Source: Patiria miniata
Lineage: Eukaryota > Echinodermata > Asteroidea > Valvatida > Asterinidae
Assembly (NCBI RefSeq): GCF_015706575.1
Contig: NW_024037063.1
Location: 17,608,927-17,672,926 of the forward strand
Length of the DNA stretch: 64,000 nucleotides
Direction of reading: 5' to 3'
Shown: piece by piece, positions 10,946-22,900 of the stretch
Numbering within the stretch: position 1 is the first letter of the stretch
Layout of the letters: every line of letters starts with the position of its first letter
Position numbers and translations under genes: made by a program
Notes under the pieces: model-generated
What the model was told of the DNA's origin: nothing
Seen by the model: the letters and a program-made list of their open reading frames with translations, nothing else
The model's database searches: none

Positions 10946-13900
10946 CTATATAAAATAAATAATAATGTAAGAAAAGTAAAGCATCCCAAATAACAAAGTA
11001 TACGCCCTGAGAAGGTGGAAGATAACTTTTTGAGTAAAAAAAAATGATTTCATTTGGCTGCAATTACAATTTCATTGGGTTAGGGAATAAATGGGTGTTC
11101 GGGAGGTATAATAATAATCCGTTTTTCGCTCGTACCCCCTCCCTGCAAACAGGACACTGGGATACTCGGATGAGCTTCACAGAATTTTGTGAAGGAATGG
11201 CCTATGACCTATGTACAAAGCATCTGGCTGCAGCTGCTCAAGACTATACGAAAACTTCCCATAGAATTGTGCACATTCCATACCGGATGTGATTTCTGTT
11301 TCATTGCGGACCATGTGGACAACATTTTGAGCGTCGCATAAAGCAATCCGACCGTTTCGTGATTCAAAACGGAGGCTGAGCGAGTGACCGGAATTGTAAA
11401 TGTACAACACCGATAAGTTTTACGGAATTTCCTACATTATTACGTTTTTCAACGACAAAAAAATCTCTTAACTGGAATAAAAGAGTAATGAATCAGACTT
11501 AACTGCCGTTTCAAACTTTGCAGAGTCATGACCTTGATGACGCGCAGGTCACTGTTCACGCAAAATCCAACCAATCAGAGCGTGAATTCATCAGAGTATC
11601 CCAGCGTCCTGTTTGCCGGGCGGGGGTACGAGCGAAACTCTGTTTAAGATTCGCTCGTACCCCCCGTCCTACAGACAGGACGCTGGTTAGGGCTGACGTC
11701 ATTTGAGCTCTCATTGGATAGATTTGCGTGACCTGTGACATAGAATGCGTCACACAAACTAGCTTCCGGTGCCCATCATGCGTAGCGCGCGTTAGCTGCA
11801 TGCGAAGGTCAATCTGTACTTCCTTCACAAGATTCGGTGAAGCTCATCAGCCCTTACCAGCGCCCTATTTGCAGGGTGGGGGTACGAGCGAATGTTTAAG
11901 ACCGGTTGGAGTCTGGATGGGTAATTGTCACCCATCTAGACTCCCACCGGTCTTAAACAGAGTGTTTAATACCGACCGAACACATATTTATTCCCATTCA
12001 TAAATACCTTTTCGGTCACGGTCCAAAAATCAAAACAAATAAAAATCAAGACGTTGCCAACCATTTTGTTGAACAATTTTACTTCATGTTTTTTTAAACA
12101 CCCATCTTACAATAATATGGAATGTCCCTCCACAACTCATTACCGTATAAGGAGATTGGCGTGCGCGCCGCGCGTATACTATGCGATGTCGCGCAAAACG
12201 CAGCTGGGCTGGTGTAGTGTGAATTTCGGACTATGAAATACTGATTCAGTTGTATTATTGCGCATGCATACGTAAGGAATATGAGCGTTGAACCAATGAA
12301 ATGTTAAAAGGCACCGGATTTCAAAGGAGCCCAAATTTCATGTGGCACTGGAAAAGTGTTTAAGACCAGCCAGCCATGTCTTTATCTATGAATTCAATTT
12401 AATGTATATTTAAGGCTTGACAGTCTCAGGGCCGAGATTTACTTACTGAGAGAAGATGAAGTATTTGTAATTTGGAATTTGAGTGTAAACTAACGCATAC
12501 CATTCCGCTTTCAGTAGACTAAAATTGATCATCATCGGACGCTAATTAGACTTATGAACCCTTGCTGACTGTAGAAGAATTTCCAACTCATAAACTTTAA
12601 TGTAAATGCCGTGTAGCATTAGAGTTCGTAGCTTTGATCGGAAAACAAATTACCTGTTTTAAAACAATTTGCATCGCCTTTTTAGAGATAGAAAAAAAGG
12701 TGCTCACCAAGTGCCAAATCAACGCGATCAATTTCTCTAAGTTCCTTCTTGAACTTGCCAACCAGATCGGTGTCGGGGTGTTTCTTGGTGTACTTAACGA
12801 GCATTTTCCAGGTCGCCTGCACTGTGTCTCCCACATCATTTTTGTTGAAGACACCAAGATCAGAATCTTGGAAACCCAAATGTAATCCAAATTTAGTGCC
12901 TTGTGTGCCCAACTTTTCGGCCAACGTGAATAGCTTGTCCTGCGCAAGGCATCTTGGGATAGCTGAAATGAAAATAAAACAAACTTCTTAAAGAAAAATA
13001 CATAATATTCGCAGAATTGAATAACTTGCCTCCCATACTAGGCCTATCATAGTTGGATCAAGGCGAGGGGGCAGTGGCGCATCCGGGGGGGGGCTTGAGC
13101 TTCCCCCCCCAGCCTTTGAAAAAAATATTTGGGGGGATTTTTTTTTATTTCCTCGATTTGACCTTGGTGATATGTATGTGGCTTATTTTCGAGTAGTATA
13201 ATAGGGGTGTCATAGTCCATCCTGCCCCTAAATTCAAACTTTAAACTTAAAAAAATGGGAAAATTTGAGCCTCCCCAAAGCCAACTCCTGCGCCACTGCG
13301 AGGGGGATTGCCTCATGTTTACTAACAAAATATTTTCTTTTAAGCAGGTGCATGTGGGTGGAGTGGTGGCGCCTCCAGGAAAGAGAAACAGTCGTTTGGT
13401 TTTACGCCACTGCCCTCCCCCCCCCCCTTTTCTGGAGGATGTTTTCTTGTAAGCCGATGGATGAGGGTGAAGTGAACCTATGGAATAGATACTTGTAGAG
13501 CAAGTGTCTTTGATAATCACCGACACCACGAACTGACACCCGGTGGTCAGCGTTGCAGAAATACAAATCGGAGAAAAACGCTTTTAAAGGTTTGACACGA
13601 ATATACTCAGTAAAATATTCCATCTGTCCTAGAGGTTTTAGTATCACTTAATGTGAAAATGCTTACACTACTCAATTATAAACTTAATATTGTAAAAAAC
13701 TGCTTAGTTATTTAGCAATTAAATGATTAAGATGGGTGTCAGTTCGTGAAAACCAAAATGTATGTGTTTTCGGAGAGTGCGCGCATGCAATAGCGTTAGT
13801 GAGTGTCAGTTCGTGAAAACCAAAATTGACGCGTTTTGGGAGAGTGCGCGCACACATTGCGCATGCGTGCGCGCGCTCTCCGAAAACACGTCAATTTTGG

Positions 13901-16900
13901 TATTCACGAACTGATACTCACTAACGCTATTGCATGCGCGCACTCCCCGAAAACACGTACATTTTGGTTTTCACGAACTGACACCCTGTGCAGGGTCACT
14001 TCGTGGTAACCAAAAATACCAGAATTGACCAATTTCTTGAAAATTCATTAGTAAAATTTGCTTATTTTAGATGATTTCAGCAATTTTAACCTCGTCATGT
14101 TAAACTTCATGATACAAACTGCTAGTATGTGCAAAAAAAGAAAATTTGAATTTTAAAAAGAAATTATACACATGTGGTGTAGAGGGTGTCAGTTCGTGGT
14201 GTCGGTGACGAATATGTGTGCAGATTATGCAAAATATCGCTGCATCTTGGCCTTTACTGACCATTTTACCAGGCACCTTCTATCTAGACTGCTTCCATGT
14301 CCCTCCATTGTCATTCGGACTTTGTAGGGACATGTAGCTAGCAGTGAATCCCGAATGCATTAGGAGCTTTTCCTCGCATAGGTTTTAATCCCGCCCCCTG
14401 AATTCAAATCACAACGGTAATGTTTGCGCGGAACCAGTCTATTGCAAAATGGCAATAGGCCACGAATGTGCAATTTCGGAGGTGATGAGCTTCGGTTTTT
14501 GCTGAATTCGAAAGTGTCTCTGGCAACTATCAATAAAGAGAGGTTATTACTTTTCAGTATTTAAAACCTATGCAGTTGAAATGATTGAAATGTTCCTGAC
14601 TGAGTTGACTGAGTTTTTTTCATAGTGTGCAACCACCGTCCATGCACAAAGCTGAACACTGATTCGTAAAATCTGATTATAACTAACACCAGAAAAGGCC
14701 CAGGAAACTATGGACTTGCATCTCTGATATGTCTGGTAGCAAAGCACAGATCGGCTATATCCTTGTCAACAGAGAATGGAGAAACTCAATTAAGAATGTT
14801 GAGGCGTATACAGCAGTTTCGATAGCACTGGTTCAGATCACCGTATACTGCCTCAGTTCGTAACAGATATAGTGCACTGTGTACTGAATCCGATACAACC
14901 ACTGAGAGCTATCAACACCTTATACAAGCCAATGATGAATCTGCAAAAACTCTCCTACCAACCAGAAAAGTTATAACCTCAAAATATTATATATTAGGGT
15001 GTTCTGAGCGCCGTAAAATTGGGAAATTGAAGAGATATGGTAATATTAATGAACCTCTGCCCGGACTTGGGTCTTCCAATTCTGAGTATTTTGGATGCTA
15101 TTGGGCTCGAAAGTGGCGCTATTTTGCCATTGTGTGGAGGGATCGTTTTTCAAGATGGCTACTTTTCCTCTTTGGGGAAAATAGGGGTCGTCTTCTTTGG
15201 GTGAGAATATCTCGAAAAGTCAATGGTCAACCCACCAAAAAATGAAAAGAAAACGAAAGATAAGGCCAAAAAAAGAAAAGTCTCCGGTTTCTGGTATGGA
15301 GCTTGCCCAAAAAGTTGTGCGGCGACGCGGCTTTTTTTTTTTTACCTGTTTTTTTTTTTGCTTCAAATGACGGTTGATAACTGCAAATGGTGCCCGACTA
15401 AACTAAGTGCAAATATATGGGAGTCTAGAGAGGCCACATAAAGCTTATTCTCGACCATAACCCAATATAAAACATGTTAAAATTGTGCAGCAGCAGGATT
15501 CCAGTTAAACCAGTGAGATTGGCGGTTTTGAGACATCATCTTTTATTTAAAAAAAAAAAAAATTTCATTTTACCGACGCGCATGGCTACGGCGACGCGCG
15601 CGCATACCAGAAACCGGAGAATTTTTTTTGGCCTAACATGTTGATCATCATTTTTCTGTGCAGCTTGAATACCTGTGAGAGTTCTGAGTATTTTTAAAAG
15701 AGTTTTGAAGTATGGGCATTTAGCACTAATGACTATGGGAATTTATTTGCAGGGTTGCATCCTTAGATGCATAATACGCGTAATATTAATGGCCTTAGCT
15801 TATATAGGGCGCCCTCATCTGGTTACCGTTCCTGGCGATCCGACGTCAACGTGTGTGTCATCAATGTCAGTGCAGTAAGTCCGTCTTGACTAGCCTTGGT
15901 CAATGCTCTCGTCGTTATTCGTCCCGTACGCGGTCAATCGTCGCGCTATGAATACAGCGCGAACAGCGACCTCATGCGGCCACTATTTTTTTATGCAAAT
16001 CAGTTGGGGAAGATCGAGAGCCTTGGTTCAATCGTCGGCAAAAGCTTATGTTTTTCTTTACTTTGAGCTAGATTTCCAGCGCTCGACCTCGTATGCGATT
16101 ACAGATAATGTAGGCGGGGCTAATATGTGGAGTGTCCAATCACACCTTGGTAAATCCGGACGTCGTCAAATTATTTGCAGCTAAGTTCCGCATGGATTAT
16201 GTACGGTGCCACGTTTCACTATGCAAGTTTCCACGCAACGATCGACCAATGAGAAAACGACATTTAAGGTCAGCTAAGGCTATTAACATAATGAGCAACA
16301 CCCCCAAAACCTCACATGGACGATAGAACCAAGGCGCTACATCGGGTCCAACTGATTTGCATAAAAATAGTGGCCGCGTGAGGTCGCTGTTCGCGCTGTA
16401 TTTTTAATGCACTGCATGCATAGACATATGACTGCATGCATAACGCTAGCAAAGATATCGTTTACCGCGCTACGGCCGGATGAATAACGAATAGCGCCTT
16501 GACGGATAAGCCAGTCAGAACCCCCCCCCCCCCAAGGGCGGATCCAGGGGGGCAAAGGGGGCCAAGGACCCCCCCCCCCCCCCCCCCCCCCCCCCAAAAA
16601 AGGAACCTTTTTTTATGTGACGTCGCAATAAAGGCAGGCAATGAGTACACCACCATCTTTTCCTCAAAAAAAACATTGGTAAAAGTGGTCAGAAATTGCC
16701 TCAGATCGCACCAAAGAGCATCTAGAATCCAAAAAATGTTCGGGGCCCTTAAGCGGGCCCCGAACCCCACGCCGTAATTTTTTGACCCACTTTATGGGGG
16801 GCCCCAAAAAAAATTCTTTTGGATCCGCCCTTGCCCCCCCCCCCCCCCCCCGGTGATATGTAGTTATTCATATTTGCATATGCATTACATGATTATGCAT

Positions 16901-19900
16901 GATGCTAACTGTGCGCCAATCAAAGTAGCCAAACATTTAGACTCGCTCATTTTAACCAAGGTAATAGACGTTTGAAAAATCGTCTGTTAAAACCTTATGC
17001 ATAAGCCTATGCGTTAGAAAGTCACGATGGCCATATTTCGCACGGTACTACTACGCGTATACATCGAGCGTCTCGAGACTGTGTACGGTGGCGCCACTAC
17101 AACGGGCAACGAACGACCTGTTGCGGGCAGCCGCTTCGGTGAAACACGCTGCTTCAAGTAAGAGCGGTACAATCGGTACAACCTCGAAATCAATGATTAA
17201 ACCCAAAAAAGTACATAAAAAAGTACGTTCTGTGAAACAAATTGCAGATATTTTCTCCACCTATTTTGTTTGGCACCTGGGACCGCGAGTTGACTTGGGA
17301 CCGAGTTGACCCCGACTTAGTTAGTTTCGAGTCAAACTTGGTCCCAATCCAAGTCAGTTCGAGTCAATCATTACCAAGTCAACTCGGTACCACGTTAACT
17401 CGGTCTCAGGTCTACTCGGTCCCAAGTCAACTCTGTCCCAAATCAACTTGCTGGGGGGAACTGCTGTAGCGAGGCACCGTTGAGCAAAAATCAAGCTGCG
17501 TCATGTTAGGGGCCATGCCATGTTAGGGCACATCAACAAAAAGCGTTAAAGTGGTTACATGTACGTCATACACCGCTGAGGCTACGCCATCCGAGGTTTA
17601 ATACGCGTTCCACACAAACCTTCCTTATGTAGCGGTGCCCACAAAATGACGGCATCGTTAAGTATCATAAGTTATTTATTTTATTTTCCAACGGATAAAA
17701 AAAATGATGAACTTAAAAAAAGTGACCACCGTGCTATAATAAGCATGGGCGTCGCGAGGGGGGGGGGGGGGGGCAAGGGGGGGCACTTGCCCCCCCCCCC
17801 CCCCGGAAAAGCCCCCCCCCCCAAAAAAAAAGGAAGAAAAAAAGGAAGAAAAAAAATAATAAGCACAGGTTTGTGTGCCTGCGTACCTCAGCAAGGCGTG
17901 ATCAGCGGTGTATGACGTAACCACTTTAACACGTATTGTTGATGTACCCTAACATGGCACGGGCCCATAACATGGCACAATTTGATTTTTGCCCCTGTAG
18001 TGCCTTGCTAAAGCATTTTCTCCCCCATCAAGTTAATTTGGGACCGAGTTGACTTGGGACCGAGTTGACATGGGACCGAGTTGACTTGGTAATGAGTTGA
18101 CTCGAACTGACTTGGATTGGGACCGAGTTGACTCGAAACTAACTAAGTCGGGGTCAACTCGGGTGGAAAAAAGTTCTGCAATTTGATTCACAGAACGTGA
18201 TCTGTCTTTTTTGTATGATGTTGTACTAAACATGTACGTACGTACCTTCATTCACATGCTCAAAGGTCAAAGTTGGCCGCTACCACTTTTGGTAGATGAG
18301 CTCTTTGGTTGCGTGTACAAACGCTGTGATAAATTATCACGGTAACGCGGTATCGAGGAAGAAATTATCGTTGAATTCCGGATTTCTGTGATAAATTATC
18401 ACGGTAACGCGGTATCGAGGAATAGGTATCTTTGAATTCCGAATTTTTGTGATACATTATCACGGTAATTACGCGGTATCGAGGAAGGGATTATCTTTGA
18501 TTTCCGGGTTTCTGTGATAAATTATCACAGTAACGCGGTATCGCGGAAGGCAATTCAAGCTTCCGTACAAACGTGTGGCAGATTCGTCAAGTCGGGGTTC
18601 TCGATCCACATAGGGCATAGCGGGGGCGGCGCATGAGGGCGCGCTACTGATGAGCGGGGACGGCGCGCGTAATTTTTTTTCCTAGGAGGGTTAGGGGCAA
18701 TGTCATGAATAATTCAGTTTTTCCTTTGAATCATTGCAAGACTTAGGTTCTCGTTCTATTTTCCCCTTAATTTAAAATTATCTCAGTGATAGATTTGGAG
18801 AAGAAAAATAGCTGATGAAAATGAGCAGCGACGACGTGGATTCGAACCAGGGATCTTTGTATCCATAGCTCATCTCGCTATCCACTAGGCTACCGTGTGG
18901 TAGCTCGACGACAACCGTTCTTTAAAATGCTTTAATGTATTGTAAATAACTAGTTGAGTAACTTATTACAATGCTGTTGATGTCATTGTCCGGTCTCATG
19001 AATATACATGAATTATTCATGAATTGCCCCTAACCCTCCTAGGAATAAAAATTACGCGGACGGCGCACTCATGGGCGCACTATATACACGGAACACGGAC
19101 CATAATCAACGGCATACAGAATCCCGACTTGGGTCATTCGTTTACCATAAAGGGGGCCGGCCACCAAAAAAAACTTGTAGGTTAGGAATATCTTAAACCA
19201 ATTTCAATAATCTCCCCAATTTTGAGAAATCTGCCTCTGAAAACGTGTAAACTTGTTTTTGGCTACCCTGTAGGTCTATCTCTATGATTGTATATCACAA
19301 CCTGCCTAGTTTGAAAGCTGTCACACTGCTATAAAGCAATATATATGCAAACGTCGGTATATCATACAGTCGTGTTTCAAGTTGCCCAAGCTGTCCACCT
19401 ATGCATGGACGAAACACATCTTGTTCTTAAGAGCACATTGCCAAGCATCTGTTTGGGAGCAGGATTTAATCCTCCATCCTCCGGATCCGCTCAAGCTTGG
19501 CTGGACGAGAGTGTTGATATTATAGTGGCTTAATTGGTCCCAGTTTTGGCAAACGTTTCCCCGGTCCTTATGAAATGACTAATAACATTCCAGGATAGTT
19601 TATCAGTTCAAATTAGATTTAAAAATATCTTAATTAAGCAGCTTATCGTTTACTTTGACTTTCTAGACTACTTTTCCTGTGTGAAAAAATGAAAGGTTAC
19701 AGGCCCGCCTCTTGAAAGAGGCTTGGGTTATCAGGTTTTCCTTTTGATATATCTAATCTGGAGGGGCTACCACAAGCCCACTGATTAATACCTTATTCAT
19801 AAACCTTCACAACCCCGCCATTGTTTTGTATATTATGTTTGGATCCAGGCGAGTGGCATTGCCCCCATTTTTCCCTGCAATATTTTCCTTTAAAACACAT

Positions 19901-22900
19901 GGAAAAAGGAGTGTGCCACCACTGGTACCACAAAACCATGGGTTTTGAATTAATTAAACTTCCAAGCCGGACAATAGCCTGGGCTGTCCGCAAGAACATA
20001 ATTTTGACCCAATCATGTTGTGCACATTACATGGATTCATTTTGTGCCACTCTCATGGCTTGCAAAAAAGCCCCCCCCCCAAAAAAAAAATCCCAATCAA
20101 AATCGAATCTTGGCTTTTCAAGGCTGTTCCATCGTATACGAATTACGAACCAAGTTCATTATTAACCATGGTTTTGAAACTGCTAATCGACTAATATATG
20201 AGTGACACATTTTGTAGCACACTGTAACACCAAAGAGCACCTGTTCCCAAGGATGCAGGTGAATGTGGGTTTGGGACGGGTTCCCCAAGCACCACCGTTC
20301 CCCCTTTCACTGCATCCCCTGGGTCTCAACTTGAAAAAAGTACTTGCCTTGAATGTTCGCTCGAGCTGCACCTTGCAACGGGTCTTGAATCTGCATTGGT
20401 TCTGCATTGATTGAGTATAACAAATAATCATGTAATAACCTCTCGTTTGATTTTCTTGACAAAGGACAGTGTACACTCTTATGGAATATGCCCTTGCACA
20501 TCAAGGGTCTATGATATGCGAACAGATTCGGCGATTAAAGGAATATTACGGCCTGGAATGCGCCCAATTGGGCTACAAAACGCGTTTTAAACGAAACGAT
20601 ATTAAATCAAAAGAATATTTAAAAGTAGAATACAACTGTCCGCCAAGCCATTCTTTAAAAACTGGGCGTTTTGTATTACTCTCGCGAGAACCAATGTGTA
20701 TCACCCGTTATCCACGCATCCCAGACTCCTGTACAACGTCTGATAAAAACATGCACATAAATGCGTTCTCGCGCCTCAGCCAATTGGGGTCGATTTTACT
20801 TGTTGAACAAATGTGTTCATATTATGAACTTTACTCATTAAAATTGAGTTGTTTTCTTTGATAGACAAGGTCTGGTGGGATCTTTTTAAAACTTGGTGGG
20901 AAGTAAGATAATGATATTGGTATGCAAAATCCGAGGTGATGTCTTAATGACGTAAACGGTCGATTTGTACACGATTTTTATGCATTTTAAAATATATTTC
21001 TTGAATATGTACATTTAAACAAAATGTTTTGTGTATGAACCACCTAACTTCCGGTTTTATGACACAATATATCAAAGAGAATAAACACAAAAACTCAAAA
21101 ATACAGAGGAGGTAATTTCTAAATCTACAGGCTGTGCCGAATTCTAGTTTCTCTAACACTATCTAAAATCTTGACATGTAGGCCTACATGATTTATTAAT
21201 TTGCACAAGCCATTTTGGCGCCAGTGGACCTTGGCCGGGAAGGTTGTTTGCCGTTTTCATTGTAATGTTTCCTTGACCTTGCTATGATAGCATTATTCAA
21301 CCTGCGGTTACACACATTAGCTTTATTTAAACCAGTAATGCCTATTACGCCAATTCCAGTGTATTTTCGTTTCAATAAAATAGCTATTCATGCTTTACCC
21401 TCTTCAACTTTTTCCTCATAAAATCTAGACTGATAAAATATCCTCAACTTGCCCCAAACTTGCCATCTACCGATCATATACATGTAGATGAATTTGGTCC
21501 TTTATTCTTTCATATTTGCCATTCCTGTATCAAACAAATGACACTGCAAACGACCTCCTTGGTTAGAATACACACACAAACATTATCCGACAAAACATGG
21601 TTCCACCCCAGCTGCGCTGGTTGCCAGACTATATTCATTATTTCGTAGAACCGTAAAATGCGTCAGTGGTGGGAAGCTGAATGTTGCAATCTCTCTATCA
21701 AAATAGACATAACGTGGGAATAGAGTTTGCAAATAACGTGAACTTTTCACAGTTACTAGGCAATAACTTGTAAATAATGCCTGTTATTTTTATGAAATGG
21801 AGCGAGCCACGTATATTTTTTTTTTCAATACTTGTTTGTTTTTTCTAATTCGGTCACTTTCTTTTGGGAAAATTTTGACTCAGCCTGTACTTGTAATTTT
21901 TTATGTATTATGTTTGATTCGGTGATGGAATGAAATGCATTGATTAATGTGCAACTAATAAATCCTGTGAAAGAGATGAATAGTTACAAGGCGCTTGGGT
22001 TTTTTTTCTATAGGGCAAAAGCGGGTGGGGTACTAACGAATTCAAAAGACCTGAAACATAATGACGTCAAGCAGTGTTTCTACAGGTGGCTGGGTGGGGC
22101 AGTGCACTGCCGATCAATTACGACCGTGTATATTTTTTTGCACACACATTAGTGATTCGTCCTCACAGTAGTGCCATATTAATTGCTGTGTCAGTGCCAT
22201 TTGTTTGGTGTCAAACATGGATGATAACACAATTCAAGTTGATTTATATTCGACACGGCATAAGCACGACGTCTGAAACGGGCCATATAAGGTTCTTCGA
22301 ATTTAAAAATATGAAAAGATCACGACAGTGGGTTCTTTTAGGGAACAAGGCTTTGGAATGTTATACGAAAACGGAGCCCCGACCTGCAAGCCTGTCACTC
22401 TTCGATTCTTTTCCACCGAATTTTCTCAGGTAATGTATACTTCACTCTTTGTTGGTGAACTTCAGTCTCATTCAACTAGTAAGTACAGACATTAGGCCCA
22501 GTATCGGGTGCACTTCATAACTCTACTGTAAGCTACTGGCCGTAGGCTACGGGAAGTTTTGGCATTTTTGTGTTATTTCAAGGAATTTACATGTCATGTA
22601 ATTTGACAGTGCTTAGCCAATAAAGATAACACAATTCTACACTGTAATTCACTTAGGCATATATCTAAACATTGATGAATATTCAACAAGTATTGGAACA
22701 TTTACTTGATATTTAAAGCACAAAAAACCGCTTACCTGCCATGGTATATCTCGATCAATGAAGTCCAATCGTGTGCTGACAATCGTACCGTACTATTGTA
22801 CACCAGGGCGTAACGTACTATTTTTTTTACATTTTTACACCAGGGACTTTCCGTAGGTTAAACATTAACCATAATAACAAATGTGACGTGCCTGTCGCGG

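Noticed and set aside
17088-17309. Plus-strand frame starting MAPLQRATNDLL with a donor-like gtaaga
   Set aside because: Runs into foldback-arm sequence; no downstream exon or family match seen.
18827-18912. Possible tRNA gene (A and B boxes)
   Set aside because: Stem pairing is incomplete and it sits inside a MITE; best read as a SINE head. The same applies to 4888-4960 and 52330-52412.
20183-20476. Minus-strand frame with a possible GC-type donor near 20345
   Set aside because: No acceptor partner, no family match and no conservation outside the recent duplicate.
20469-20861. 130-codon plus-strand open frame, duplicated at 39084-39476
   Set aside because: No recognisable domain, no clear splice sites, and its presence in both copies follows from the recent duplication, so conservation carries no weight.
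22074-22433. 119-codon open frame, repeated at 24770, 40689 and 43385
   Set aside because: Antisense to intron 1, composition not protein-like, and copies are too recent to show constraint. Kept only as a finding about the extra segment.
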